DNA of 64,000 nt from an uncultured Streptococcus sp. (GCA_934229725.1 CAKQDX010000004.1:1-64000), one strand, 5' to 3'; positions 1 to 9,323 are shown, counted from the first letter of the stretch. Notes: generated by a model not told the origin, from the letters alone. Numbers and translations are program-made.

Positions 1-162
1 ATTATCAGCTTAACTGATAAATGTAAGAAGAACTTCAACCACTCTTAGGGCGGGTTCAAATCCTTTCTGTAATTTAGGAATATGTATAGCTGATATAAGA
101 GGAAGACGAAATGACACGTTTAATCGACTTATAAAATCCTCTCTATCAACTGATTAATCGGT

Positions 163-681
163 TTATAGTTTTAATTTAAGCAACCAGTCACGGTCTACTT
201 TACCATCACCAACTGGAAAATCGTGTTCGGCGAATTTTTCAAAGCCATATTTATCGTAGAAAATATGGGCCTTAAAATTTCTTTCCCATACACCTAACCA
301 GGCCCACTCACAACCTAGATCACGAGCTTCTTGTAAAGCAAATTCAAAAAGCTTCTTTCCTAAGCCCATACCTTGAAAGGCCTGACTGATATAAATACGT
401 TGAATTTGAAAGGCATTGTCCAGGTGCTGCTCAGTTTGGGCAGCCCCTACATTGGTTTTTAGAAAACCTGCCTTTTCACCATCAACGAGAATGAAAAAAT
501 AACGTGATTCTTCGTGAGTGATTTCATCGAGGAGAACTTCCTCAGACAGCGCAGTGTCAAAGTAAGCTTGCAACTGGGACTCTGTATTATCATGAGCAAA
601 TGTCTCCCTAAAAGTATCTTCCGAGATAACTTTCAATTCTGCTACTTCTTCTGGAAGAACCTTACGAATGGCAACTGTCAT
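163..681 (-). CDS. GNAT family N-acetyltransferase
   Basis: 172-residue single-domain GNAT protein. The acetyl-CoA loop is visible around residues 103-112 (QGMGLGKKLFEFAL), preceded by the strand IQRIYIS and followed by the WLGVWERN strand and the FYDKYGFEKF region typical of the fold. The substrate cannot be told from sequence. It lies 16 bases after pheS on the same strand, so it is co-transcribed under the Phe T-box; in other streptococci a GNAT gene sits between pheS and pheT, so pheT is expected just left of the window. The family is clear; the acceptor is unknown. Confidence 0.9.
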   Translation of the reverse strand: MTVAIRKVLPEEVAELKVISEDTFRETFAHDNTESQLQAYFDTALSEEVLLDEITHEESRYFFILVDGEKAGFLKTNVGAAQTEQHLDNAFQIQRIYISQAFQGMGLGKKLFEFALQEARDLGCEWAWLGVWERNFKAHIFYDKYGFEKFAEHDFPVGDGKVDRDWLLKLKL

Positions 682-697
682 GACAACCTCCTAAACC

Positions 698-1741
698 TTA
701 TTTAAACTGTTCTGAGAAACGAACGTCGCCTTGGTAGAAACCACGGATGTCGTTGATACCATAACGGAGCATGGCAATACGTTCTTGACCAAGACCAAAG
801 GCAAATCCTGAATATTCCTCAGAATCAACACCTGACATCTCAAGCACTTGTGGGTGAACCATACCAGCACCGAGGATCTCAATCCATCCTGTCTTCTTAC
901 AGACGTTACATCCTTTACCACCACACTTGAAGCATGACACGTCAACCTCAACTGAAGGCTCAGTGAATGGGAAGTAAGAAGGACGCAAACGGATTTGACG
1001 TTCTGCACCAAACATTTTTTGGATAATCATTTCAAGCGTTCCCTTAAGATCACCCATTGAGATGTTTTTACCAACGACCAAACCTTCGATTTGGTGGAAC
1101 TGGTGACTGTGAGTCGCATCATCTGTATCACGACGGAAAACACGTCCTGGTGAGATCATCTTAAGTGGACCCTTAGAAAAATCGTGTTTATCAAGTGTAC
1201 GAGCTTGGACAGGACTTGTGTGAGTTCTCATCAAGATTTCTTCCGTAATATAGAAGGTATCTTGCATATCACGCGCTGGGTGATCCTTAGGCAAGTTCAT
1301 GCGTTCAAAGTTGTAGTAATCTGTTTCCACTTCAAAACCGTCAACGACTTGGAAGCCCATACCCAAGAAAATGTCTTCAATTTCTTCAGCTGTTTGACTA
1401 AGAATATGACGGTTACCAAGTTTGACTTGGCGTCCTGGAAGGGTAACATCAAGACTTTCAGAGTCAAGTTGTGCTTGAATTTTAGCTGCTTCAACAATTT
1501 TAGCTGCTTCGTCAAAAGCTTCAGTCAAAACGTCACGTACTTCGTTGACCATCTTACCAACTTTAGGACGTTCTTCATTTGGAAGGTCTTTAAGGCCCTT
1601 CAAGAGATCTGTCAAAGATCCTTTTTTACCTAAAACTGCCACACGCAATTCTTGTAATTCTTTAGAGTTTTCTCCACGCATTTCAGCCAATTTAGCTTGC
1701 GTTGAGGTTTTCAACTCTTGCAATTGTGTTTGTAAATCCAT
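698..1741 (-). CDS. pheS: Phenylalanyl-tRNA synthetase alpha subunit
   Basis: 347 residues, the usual length for bacterial PheS. It charges tRNA-Phe as an (alpha-beta)2 enzyme with PheT in the cytoplasm. An N-terminal coiled coil (about residues 1-85) precedes the class II catalytic core: motif 2 region SPGRVFRRDTDDATHSHQFH (about 195-215) and motif 3 GFAFGLGQERIAML near 315-328. A CxxC-rich insert (CFKCGGKGCNVCKK, about 270-283) is present. The start is the ATG following a T-box leader; the GNAT gene follows within 16 bases. Expression should rise when uncharged tRNA-Phe accumulates. Confidence 0.98.
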   Translation of the reverse strand: MDLQTQLQELKTSTQAKLAEMRGENSKELQELRVAVLGKKGSLTDLLKGLKDLPNEERPKVGKMVNEVRDVLTEAFDEAAKIVEAAKIQAQLDSESLDVTLPGRQVKLGNRHILSQTAEEIEDIFLGMGFQVVDGFEVETDYYNFERMNLPKDHPARDMQDTFYITEEILMRTHTSPVQARTLDKHDFSKGPLKMISPGRVFRRDTDDATHSHQFHQIEGLVVGKNISMGDLKGTLEMIIQKMFGAERQIRLRPSYFPFTEPSVEVDVSCFKCGGKGCNVCKKTGWIEILGAGMVHPQVLEMSGVDSEEYSGFAFGLGQERIAMLRYGINDIRGFYQGDVRFSEQFK

Positions 1742-1780
1742 GAGATTCCTTTCTTAAATAACAATTTCGAATCGCAAACA

Positions 1781-1983
1781 AAAAACCACATGCCAAACTC
1801 CAACCCGGAGCGTTGACACGCGGTACCATCCGTTTTTTATCTGGTTACCCAGACCTTGATTCGTCAGTCGTTGTTTTCATGAGTGAATTCACCAAACTTC
1901 CCTTGAGGAGGCTTCCAGTCCGTGGCCCCCAATCCCTGGCAATTTCCATAAGGTTACTAGTCTCTACGACTTCTATTCAATTA
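1781..1983 (-). promoter_or_regulatory. T-box riboswitch, phenylalanine specifier, upstream of pheS
   Basis: The minus strand carries the T-box core GATGGTACCGCG (complement at 1819-1832), complementary to the tRNA acceptor end. The specifier loop reads GAA-UUC-A with UUC (Phe) at 1885-1887, about 100 nt into the leader. The 3' part of the T-box (CCGCGTGTCAA) can instead pair with TTTGGCATGTGG, giving an 11-bp stem (with G-U pairs) followed by six T: the competing terminator. A promoter TTGAAA-17-TAAAAT lies just upstream at 1990-2018. All elements are read directly from sequence and agree with the gene controlled. Confidence 0.92.
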
Positions 1984-1989
1984 CCATCA

Positions 1990-2018
1990 ATTTTACCAAA
2001 AAAATAGGAAGCTTTCAA
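1990..2018 (-). promoter_or_regulatory. Promoter of the pheS T-box leader
   Basis: On the minus strand, -35 TTGAAA (complement 2013-2018), 17-base spacer and -10 TAAAAT (complement 1990-1995). Transcription would start near 1983, at the 5' end of the T-box stem I. Confidence 0.75.
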
Positions 2019-2024
2019 GAGGAG

Positions 2025-2174
2025 AAAAAAATCCAGGCCTTTAAGCCTAGATATTCTCAACGGAAGACTTCTTAACCTGTGCATGCGAAGTCTAACATGT
2101 GTCCAGAAACTCAAATCTTAACACATACACTATAACTAACTTTGAAAAACACCATATCCCCATATGACATTCCC
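2025..2174 (-). ncRNA. Candidate small RNA between smc and pheS
   Basis: A self-contained promoter-to-terminator unit without a convincing ORF. Promoter: TTGTCT, 16 bases, TACAAT (complement 2181-2208). Predicted folds: an outer GATAT/ATATC pairing (2154-2158 with 2050-2054), hairpin ACACAT/ATGTGT arms (2121-2126 with 2097-2102), hairpin with 7-bp arms AGACTTC/GAAGTCT (2065-2071 with 2087-2093), then a 6-bp terminator CTAGGC/GCCTGG followed by seven T. About 150 nt. It ends before the separate pheS promoter. I do not recognise the family; a 6S-like or trans-acting RNA is possible. Confidence 0.55.
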
Positions 2175-2180
2175 GTTATT

Positions 2181-2208
2181 ATTGTAACATGGCCCAGAAA
2201 AAAGACAA
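2181..2208 (-). promoter_or_regulatory. Promoter of the candidate small RNA
   Basis: Minus strand TTGTCT (2203-2208), 16-base spacer, TACAAT (2181-2186); predicted start near 2174. Confidence 0.55.
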
Positions 2209-2342
2209 GTCGGTCTTTTTCTCATAAATCCGGTAATCCTAATCATAGGCCAAGTGACGCTATTTTACGCAATCGATTGCGTTATTTTGAAAGCGCAAAC
2301 CTTATTATTTTCTGAAAGTCCAAGCAAATTTTTTGAGACTGT

Positions 2343-2377
2343 AAAAAAAGATAGTGATAAAACTATCAACTATCTTT
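2343..2377 (-). terminator. Terminator after rnc-smc
   Basis: Minus-strand stem AAAGATAGT/ACTATCTTT (9 bp) followed by a T-run, 20 bases past the smc stop codon. Confidence 0.85.
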
Positions 2378-2397
2378 CATGAAAATATAATCTATTT

Positions 2398-5300
2398 TTA
2401 GTCTAAATCAAGGTCTTTCAGTTTGACCGAAACGATTTTTGAAACTCCTGATTCCTGCATAGTCACCCCATAAATCGAATCAGCCGCAGACATGGTTCCC
2501 TTACGATGGGTAACCACGATAAACTGACTGGATTTATCAAAGCGATTGAGGTAGTCACCGAAACGTTTTACATTGGCCTCATCAAGGGCTGCTTCTACTT
2601 CATCCAAGATAACAAATGGAATCGTCTTAACACGAATGATGGCAAAGAGCAATGCTAGAGCGGACAAGGCCTTCTCACCACCTGACATAAGGTTAAGTGA
2701 TTGGATTTTCTTACCTGGAGGTTGAACAGAAATCTCTACACCTGCTTCCAGAAGGTTGTCAGAGGTCAAAATCAAATCGGCCGAACCACCTCCAAACATC
2801 TGGGTAAAAGTCTGTTTAAAGCTCTCACGGATAGCCTCAAAAGTCGCTTTAAAGCGTGATTTCACTTCTCCATCCATGTCATTAATGGTACTGAGAAGGA
2901 GACTCTTGGCTTCAAGCAAATCATCTTTCTGACCGTTCAAGAAGTCCAAACGTTGCTTGACTTCTTCAAATTGGTCAATAGCATCCAGATTGACTGGCCC
3001 CAAAGCCTTAATGGAACGTTCAAGCCCTTGTAAGTTCTGACGAACCTGTTCCACATTTTCAAGAGCTTGCGTTTGCCCCTTAGCCACTTCAAGTGTCATC
3101 TGATAATCTTCAGCCAATTGAGTCGCAAACTTACGAAGCGATTGGCTAATCTGACGCTCACCTTCTTCCAAGCGAGTCTGTTGACGAATCAAATCCTCAT
3201 TGCGATTACCCGCCTTAGCCAAACGTTCCTCCAAGTCTTCCAACTGACCTTCGTAGTCTTGTACTTGAATCTTGGCACGCACAAGGGCCTGCTCCAAATC
3301 ATCCTTACGTTGAACAGCTTCGTCACGCTGTGCTTGCAGATGTGGTAGGCGATCAGATTGATTCTGGTCAACTTGGTTGTTGAGGAGAGCTAAGAGACTA
3401 TCTGATTCCTTCATTAACTCAGACAAATCGGCTTTTAGACGATTAGTTTCCGTCTTGGCAAAGCGCAATTCTGCTTGTAAGTCTCGTTCCTTTAGCTGAA
3501 GTTCAGATTGCTTGTCTAAGAGACCTTGTTTTTGTTGACCAAGCGCATCCTTATCTTCCTTGATAGCCTCAATTCGGTCGTTGATTGCCTCACGTTTTGA
3601 TTGCATTTGAGTTAACTCTGCTTTCAGACGCTCAGCCTTATCTTGAAGATTCGAGTCTTCAGAGCCTTGAGCATCCTGTTTGAAGCTGTCAACTAATGCT
3701 TGACTTTTCTCTACTTCTGTCAAAGCTTGTTGATGCTCCAAGTCCAGTTTTTGCTCCTCTAGACGAGCGTTTTCTCCTTCTGACTTGAGATCCTCTAAGT
3801 CTTTTTGGAGCCCCTTACGTTTGGTCTTAAGGTCTTCAACTTTAGCTTCACTGTCACTTAATTGAGCCTTAATCTGACTGATTTCAGTAGTCAATGCATC
3901 CAGTTCAGGCTTGATAAAAAGATTGTTATTTTGTTTATTGGCACCACCGGCAAAAGCACCACCAGGGCGGATTTCAGAGCCGTCAAGTGTCACCATACGC
4001 ACTTGGAAACGGACAGCTCGAGCCGCCTTGTTGGCATTGTCAATGGTATCAAAGATTGCCGTTACTCCTAAGAGGTTTTGGAAAATGTTGGATAAGCGTT
4101 CTTCATAGGTTACCAAATCGGAAGCCATTCCAATAAAACCAGGTGCACTCGCAAGACTTTGAGCAAACTGTCCATTCAGTTGACGTGGTTTGATGGTTGT
4201 TAAAGGCAGGAAGGTTGCACGCCCCTGACGATTGCGTTTTAAATAGTCAATTGAACGCTTAGCAGCAGCTTCATCCTCAACAATAATATTTTGGCCACTC
4301 GCACCTAGGGCTATTTCAAGCGCCGTTTGATAGTCAGTATCAAAGGTCAGGTGTTCACTGACAGCTCCAATAATCCCTTGGATTGATTGGGCATTTTGCA
4401 GGACAGCCTTAACCCCTGCATAGAAATGACTATGATTCTTCTGGATTGACTCCAAACTTTGACGACGAGCATCTTTGCTTTTAAGATAATCCATAAGGTC
4501 AAACATTTTCTTTTGGGCCTCTTGGTAGTCCTTGTCGATAGCTTGATAAGACTGAGCCTTTTCTTTGTAGCTAGCTAAGAGGCCTTGAAGACTGGCTTGA
4601 GCTGCTTGATAAGCTTTTTGAGCTTCGCTGGCAACTTCCTGAGCGGAAAGCAAATCAGCTTGGGCCTGCTTATATTCTTCAGCCTGGGCCTCCATTGCTT
4701 GGGACTGGCTGTCCATGTCATGATTTACCTGAGTCAAACTATTGGAAACTTTGGCTTCCTCCTGCATAAGACTAACATAGTCCTCACGCAACCGTTCAAT
4801 AAGCGTATCTGGATCTTCCGAAAATTGCTCTAACTCCGTTTGAATAGTAGTCAGATCTTGGGCAATGGTTTCCAGCTCACGAGTTAATTCAATTTGACGT
4901 TTGTTGACGCTATCAAGAGAAGCTTGAGCCTCTTCTTTCAAACTTTCTAATTCACTAAGGCGAGCTTCAGTCTCCTCCTTCTTCTCAGAACGCTGCTGAC
5001 TCTCCATGGTATAAAGATCAATTTGACGCTCAAAGTCACTAATAAGGCGTGTGACATCCACCAAGGTTTGTTGGTCAGAAGAAATTTGTTCTGAAATTTG
5101 ATGGCGTTTGTGCTTAAGCTCCTGGTTCTCAGTCTCTAAACGATGTCGTTCCTCATAATAGCTGGCTAATTTTTCTTTGACTTCTGCCAAGTCTTTTTGC
5201 GCTCTGGTTAAGTCTGATTTGCCAACTTCAATATCGTGGACCAAAAGGTTAAGCTGGGTCTGTTTACGTTCCTCATCTAATTCCAAGTAACGTTTAGCAG

Positions 5301-5931
5301 TCGCTGCTTGTTTTTCAAGTGGCTTAACCTGACCAACCAGCTCAAAGATAATGTCTTCCAAACGATCAAGATTTCCCTGAGTTTGATTGAGCTTACTTTC
5401 AGTCTCCTTCTTACGTGTCTTATATTTGAGAACACCAGCAGCCTCTTCGAAAATAGCACGGCGTTCCTCTGGCTTGGCATTGAAAATAGCCTCAACACGA
5501 CCTTGAGAAATAATGGAAAAAGAATCACGTCCAAGACCAGTATCCATAAAAAGGTCATGAATATCACGCAGACGAACCTTACGACCGTCAATCAAGTAAT
5601 CATTGTCACCATTTCGATAAATATGACGCTCTACACGAATAGATTCACCAGCATCAGCGATAAAGCCATCACTGTTATCAAGAGTGACTGCTACCTCGGC
5701 ATAGTTGAGAGCCTTACGAACTTCTGTACCAGCAAAAATAACGTCAGGCATCTTGCCACCACGCAAACTCTTGGCAGAGGATTCTCCCAAAGCCCAACGC
5801 AGGCTCTCTGTAATATTTGATTTTCCTGATCCATTTGGACCTACAACGGCTGTTACTCCCTTGTCAAAGACGACTTGCGTCTTGTCCGCAAAGGATTTAA
5901 AGCCCTGCATTTCAATCGATTTCAAATACAT
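2398..5931 (-). CDS. smc: Chromosome segregation protein SMC
   Basis: 1177 residues, normal full length. The ATPase of the SMC-ScpAB complex that compacts and separates chromosomes. Walker A GPNGSGKSN is at about residues 32-40; two long Glu/Gln/Lys-rich coiled coils (about 165-500 and 680-1000) flank a hinge (about 510-660, with the glycine-rich FAGGANKQN near its end). The C-terminal head has the ABC signature LMSGGEKALSALALL and Walker B FVILDEVEAALDEAN. It begins two bases after the rnc stop, so rnc-smc form one operon. No anomaly seen. Confidence 0.98.
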   Translation of the reverse strand: MYLKSIEMQGFKSFADKTQVVFDKGVTAVVGPNGSGKSNITESLRWALGESSAKSLRGGKMPDVIFAGTEVRKALNYAEVAVTLDNSDGFIADAGESIRVERHIYRNGDNDYLIDGRKVRLRDIHDLFMDTGLGRDSFSIISQGRVEAIFNAKPEERRAIFEEAAGVLKYKTRKKETESKLNQTQGNLDRLEDIIFELVGQVKPLEKQAATAKRYLELDEERKQTQLNLLVHDIEVGKSDLTRAQKDLAEVKEKLASYYEERHRLETENQELKHKRHQISEQISSDQQTLVDVTRLISDFERQIDLYTMESQQRSEKKEETEARLSELESLKEEAQASLDSVNKRQIELTRELETIAQDLTTIQTELEQFSEDPDTLIERLREDYVSLMQEEAKVSNSLTQVNHDMDSQSQAMEAQAEEYKQAQADLLSAQEVASEAQKAYQAAQASLQGLLASYKEKAQSYQAIDKDYQEAQKKMFDLMDYLKSKDARRQSLESIQKNHSHFYAGVKAVLQNAQSIQGIIGAVSEHLTFDTDYQTALEIALGASGQNIIVEDEAAAKRSIDYLKRNRQGRATFLPLTTIKPRQLNGQFAQSLASAPGFIGMASDLVTYEERLSNIFQNLLGVTAIFDTIDNANKAARAVRFQVRMVTLDGSEIRPGGAFAGGANKQNNNLFIKPELDALTTEISQIKAQLSDSEAKVEDLKTKRKGLQKDLEDLKSEGENARLEEQKLDLEHQQALTEVEKSQALVDSFKQDAQGSEDSNLQDKAERLKAELTQMQSKREAINDRIEAIKEDKDALGQQKQGLLDKQSELQLKERDLQAELRFAKTETNRLKADLSELMKESDSLLALLNNQVDQNQSDRLPHLQAQRDEAVQRKDDLEQALVRAKIQVQDYEGQLEDLEERLAKAGNRNEDLIRQQTRLEEGERQISQSLRKFATQLAEDYQMTLEVAKGQTQALENVEQVRQNLQGLERSIKALGPVNLDAIDQFEEVKQRLDFLNGQKDDLLEAKSLLLSTINDMDGEVKSRFKATFEAIRESFKQTFTQMFGGGSADLILTSDNLLEAGVEISVQPPGKKIQSLNLMSGGEKALSALALLFAIIRVKTIPFVILDEVEAALDEANVKRFGDYLNRFDKSSQFIVVTHRKGTMSAADSIYGVTMQESGVSKIVSVKLKDLDLD

Positions 5932-5933
5932 GC

Positions 5934-6623
5934 TTAATTTCCTAGTTGTTCAAGGGCAGCCTTGGCAGCCGCCTGTTCAGCTAATTTCTTCGATTTTCCG
6001 AGACCTGTGCTAAGTTCTTTACCATCAACAGCCACCTGCATGGTAAATTCCTTAGCATGAGCAGGCCCAGATTCTTCAATAACAGTATAGGTAATATCAA
6101 CCGTACCATTGACTTGAAGACGTTCCTGGAGTTCCGTCTTGTAATCCGTTACTCGGTCAAAATTGCCTTCTTCGACCTTAGGAATCATCACTTTATTCAA
6201 GAATTTTTCAACAGCAGGTAATCCTTGGTCCAAATAAAGGGCACCGAGAAAGGCCTCCCAAAGGTCACCGAGAATAGTGGCACGTTCACGACCACCAGAT
6301 TTTTCCTCACCCTTACCAAGACGAATAAACTGCTCAAAGCCACAAGCTTTCGTAAAGCCAGCCAGACTCTCTTCACGAACAATTGTACTACGCATCTTAG
6401 ACATCTCCCCTTCTGGCTTGTTAGGGTAGCGATTGTAAAGGTAAACGGAAATGACTAATTGCAGAGCCGCGTCTCCTAAAAATTCCAAACGTTCATTATG
6501 TGAAATGTTTAGGAGGCGGTGCTCATTGGCATATGAGGTGTGGGTAAATGCCGTTTCTAAGAGGTCTTTTTGGCTAAAAACAATACCAAAATCCTGTTCA
6601 AGTTTTTGTTCAAGTTGATTCAT
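5934..6623 (-). CDS. rnc: Ribonuclease III
   Basis: 229 residues. Double-strand-specific endoribonuclease for rRNA processing and RNA turnover. The catalytic signature NERLEFLGDAAL lies at about residues 42-53, and the second acidic site is in ATILGDLWEAFLGALYLD (Asp and Glu ligands for Mg2+). A C-terminal double-stranded RNA-binding domain occupies about 155-228, ending in KKLAEQAAAKAALEQL. First gene of rnc-smc; an ATATAAT-type -10 element (complement 6659-6664) directly follows the upstream dapA terminator. Confidence 0.97.
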   Translation of the reverse strand: MNQLEQKLEQDFGIVFSQKDLLETAFTHTSYANEHRLLNISHNERLEFLGDAALQLVISVYLYNRYPNKPEGEMSKMRSTIVREESLAGFTKACGFEQFIRLGKGEEKSGGRERATILGDLWEAFLGALYLDQGLPAVEKFLNKVMIPKVEEGNFDRVTDYKTELQERLQVNGTVDITYTVIEESGPAHAKEFTMQVAVDGKELSTGLGKSKKLAEQAAAKAALEQLGN

Positions 6624-6666
6624 AGGACATCCTTTCTTTTTAAAGCATACTAACTATGATTATATC

Positions 6667-6706
6667 AAAAAAAAGCAGATTTTCACGATGGAAAACTGCT
6701 TTTAGG
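6667..6706 (-). terminator. Terminator after dapA, adjoining the rnc promoter
   Basis: Minus strand AAAGCAG...CTGCTTT arms (also pairing TTTTC/GAAAA inside) followed by eight T. The -10 TATAAT of rnc (complement 6659-6664) overlaps the end of the T-run, a compact gene junction. Confidence 0.8.
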
Positions 6707-6781
6707 ACACATATCTACTGATTTTGTTTGCTTGGTCCCACTAAACTAAAAGAGCTGAGCACGATACTCAACTCCACTTTC

Positions 6782-7717
6782 TTAATAGTCTGGACGAACG
6801 ACACCTGTAACCGTTTTACGTGTTGTTTCAATATCTTCCTCAAGGACAACCTTGATAATACGCTTAGTTTCTTCAGGAGTACATGCTACCAATGGTAAAC
6901 GAAGTGGACCGACTTCGAAACCAAGATGGTTGAGGACCGCTTTGACAGGAGCAGGACTTGATACTGAGAAGAGAGCATTAACTTTCGGAATGAATTTGCG
7001 TTGGATGGCTGCAGCAGTCTTGATATCGTTATTTTCAATAGCCTCGAGCATGGCATGCATTTCATCACCATTTGTATGAGAAGCTACTGAGATAACTCCA
7101 TTAGCACCAAGGTTCATCGCATGGAAGGCATCACCATCTTCACCGGTATAAACCAAGAAATCTTTCGGTTTATGTTCGATAAGGTAGGCCATATTGGCAA
7201 GGCTAGTACATTCTTTGACACCGATAATATTTGGATGTTCAGCTAAACGAAGCATAGTATCTGGAGCCATTTCGACAACAACACGACCAGGGATGTTGTA
7301 GATGATAATTGGCAATTCAGAAGCATCCGCAATCGCTTTGAAATGTTGGTACATTCCCTCTTGTGATGGCTTGTTGTAGTAAGGCACGATAGCTAAACCT
7401 GCTGCGAAACCACCAAATTTAGCAACTTCTTTAGCAAACTCAATGGAGTCACGTGTATCATTGGTCCCGACACCAGCAATTAGGGGTACACGACCATTGA
7501 CAATTTTTTGAACCTCTGCAAAGAGTTCCAACTCTTCATCGTGAGTGAGTGTTGGACTTTCAGCCGTTGTTCCTGCTAAAAGAAGGGCTTCCGTATGGTG
7601 AGCCAAAAGGTGCTCAATCAAGCCTGGAAGAGCATCGTAATTGATAGAGCCATCTTCGTGGAAAGGCGTAATAAGTGCTGTGATCAGTCTAACATCTCTT
7701 AATTGATCAATTGACAT
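6782..7717 (-). CDS. dapA: 4-hydroxy-tetrahydrodipicolinate synthase
   Basis: 311 residues from the ATG at 7717, chosen because AAGGAGAA lies the right distance upstream; the longer reading to 7753 has no ribosome site. Condenses pyruvate with aspartate semialdehyde, committing to DAP/lysine. (Beta/alpha)8 aldolase fold: ALITPF-type N-terminal motif, GTTAESPTL phosphate/substrate loop, IIYNIPGRV with the catalytic Tyr, and Schiff-base lysine in IIGVKECTS (near residue 165). Downstream of asd, which makes its substrate, but separated by a terminator. Confidence 0.97.
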   Translation of the reverse strand: MSIDQLRDVRLITALITPFHEDGSINYDALPGLIEHLLAHHTEALLLAGTTAESPTLTHDEELELFAEVQKIVNGRVPLIAGVGTNDTRDSIEFAKEVAKFGGFAAGLAIVPYYNKPSQEGMYQHFKAIADASELPIIIYNIPGRVVVEMAPDTMLRLAEHPNIIGVKECTSLANMAYLIEHKPKDFLVYTGEDGDAFHAMNLGANGVISVASHTNGDEMHAMLEAIENNDIKTAAAIQRKFIPKVNALFSVSSPAPVKAVLNHLGFEVGPLRLPLVACTPEETKRIIKVVLEEDIETTRKTVTGVVRPDY

Positions 7718-7841
7718 AATATTCTCCTTCAACCGTTTTCTAATCCATTCCATTTTACCATAATTTTGACCAGACAGACAGCTAAGTTAACAATTTTCTG
7801 AAAACATGATGTAGCATTGTTTCCAATTTGTGGCGATCCAC

Positions 7842-7870
7842 AAAAAAACAGAGAGACAGAGCTCCCTGTT
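7842..7870 (-). terminator. Terminator downstream of asd
   Basis: Minus strand CAGGGAG/CTCTCTG arms (one G-U pair) with six-base loop and seven T. It separates asd transcription from dapA. Confidence 0.7.
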
Positions 7871-7904
7871 TGATTGGATTTAGCTTGATATTAGTATTTG
7901 AATA

Positions 7905-8149
7905 CAAAACCAAATCCTCACTGATTTCTGAACCATGACGCAGTGGTTGATTGCTCAAAGCAATGCTTTGAGGTGGCAGATAAGACTTACGAAGTAAGTT
8001 CTTCCTTTCATGTCTGCAACATTCGTACTTCCTAATCAACTGTACGGGGGGGAGTATAAAAGTCCTGTGGACTTTTGTAGCCTGAGCCTTAAATCATAAA
8101 AGCGAAGGAGAAATCAAACTCTTCGAGTTACTGATTTCTGTTTTGCTCC
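7905..8149. repeat. Palindrome-rich intergenic segment between asd and dapA
   Basis: No convincing gene. Contains several perfect stems: CTCAAAGC-AAT-GCTTTGAG (7947-7975 region), AAAAGTCC-TGT-GGACTTTT (about 8060-8078) and AACTC-TTC-GAGTT nested inside AGAAATCA/TGATTTCT (about 8110-8140), plus the word ACTGATTTCTG at both ends and a run of seven G at 8046-8052. This looks like a degenerate mobile intergenic repeat. An 85-codon open frame on the minus strand (7782-8039) crosses it but has no ribosome site. Confidence 0.45.
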
Positions 8150-9226
8150 CTATTTCAATTCAAATTTCAATTCTGATGTTGGGTGAACCAAACCACGTTC
8201 GTGAAGGGTTTCTGCAATTTGAACTGAGTTCCAAGCAGCACCTTTAAGAAGGTTATCTGAAACAACCCACATGTGGATACCTTTTTCAGCATCCAAATCT
8301 TTACGGATACGTCCAACGAAGGTATCACGTGAACCTACAGCGTTAACGGCTTGTGGGTAGACTTGGTTAGCAACGTCATCTTCAAGGACTGCACCTGGGA
8401 ATTCAGCAATAGCAGCTTTCACTTCGTCAATTGGTGCCACTTCTTTTGTTTCAATATAGACTGACTCTGAGTGAGCTGACAAGACTGGAATACGCACACA
8501 TGTTGCTGATACGGCAATGCTATCGTCTTCCATGATTTTCTTAGTTTCGTTTGTCATCTTCATTTCTTCGTAAGTATAGTCGTTTTCAGTGAAGACGTCG
8601 ATTTGAGCCAAAGCGTTGAAGGCGATTGGGAAGTGTTTCTTATCACCACCACATGGCAAGATGTTTGCTTGGACATCACGTGGATTAACGCCATCATTCA
8701 ATACTTCTTTCAACTCACGTTGGGTTTCAAGAATAGCTCCCATACCTGCACCTGAAACAGCTTGATAAGTTGACACGATGATACGGTCCAAGCCCCATTT
8801 TTGACGAACTGGCTCAAGGGCAACCATCATTTGGATAGTTGAACAGTTAGGGCAGGCGATAATACCGTTGTGAGCATCAAGCGCATGTGCATTAACCTCA
8901 GGTACAACCAATGGCACATCTGGGTTTTGGCGGAAGTAAGATGTATTATCAACAACTACTGCACCTGCTTTAACAGCGTAAGGTGCATATTTGGCAGAGG
9001 TTGACCCACCAGCTGAGAAGAGGGCAATATCAACGCCTTCAAACACGTCTTCAGTCGTTTCCTCAATAGTCACATCTTGACCTTTAAACTGCAAAACTTT
9101 TCCTGCAGAACGTGCAGACGCAAGGTAGCGAACCTTATCAATTGGAAGTGTTGATTCTTCCAACATTTTTATCATTTGAGCACCAACGGCACCTGTAGCA
9201 CCGACAACAGCAACTGTGTATCCCAT
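8150..9226 (-). CDS. asd: Aspartate-semialdehyde dehydrogenase
   Basis: 358 residues from the ATG at 9226, preceded by AAAGAGG; ten extra upstream codons lack support. Reduces aspartyl phosphate to aspartate semialdehyde for lysine/DAP, threonine and methionine. N-terminal NADP-binding GATGAVGAQM (about residues 9-18), catalytic cysteine in PNCSTIQ (about 127-133), and the catalytic His/Arg region CVRIPVLSAHSESV. Upstream sits the asd small RNA (9324-9476), a conserved companion of this gene in lactic acid bacteria. Confidence 0.97.
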   Translation of the reverse strand: MGYTVAVVGATGAVGAQMIKMLEESTLPIDKVRYLASARSAGKVLQFKGQDVTIEETTEDVFEGVDIALFSAGGSTSAKYAPYAVKAGAVVVDNTSYFRQNPDVPLVVPEVNAHALDAHNGIIACPNCSTIQMMVALEPVRQKWGLDRIIVSTYQAVSGAGMGAILETQRELKEVLNDGVNPRDVQANILPCGGDKKHFPIAFNALAQIDVFTENDYTYEEMKMTNETKKIMEDDSIAVSATCVRIPVLSAHSESVYIETKEVAPIDEVKAAIAEFPGAVLEDDVANQVYPQAVNAVGSRDTFVGRIRKDLDAEKGIHMWVVSDNLLKGAAWNSVQIAETLHERGLVHPTSELKFELK

Positions 9227-9323
9227 ATTTAAACCTCTTTCGGAATTTTCTATCAATTTAGTTTAGTGAATCTATTATACTACGTTTAAGTCCAGTTGAA
9301 AAGGGTAAAAAAGCCAAGAAAAA

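Noticed and set aside
1..162. Gene at the left edge (pheT end)
   Set aside because: No frame on either strand is convincing; only a TTATCAG/CTGATAA hairpin is seen at the edge. pheT is expected outside the window.
5308..5820. 170-codon frame antisense to smc
   Set aside because: Mirror frame of a conserved coding region; smc is certain on the other strand.
7782..8039. 85-codon open frame on the minus strand between asd and dapA
   Set aside because: No ribosome site, crosses a terminator and a palindrome-rich repeat, and the protein has no domain-like pattern.
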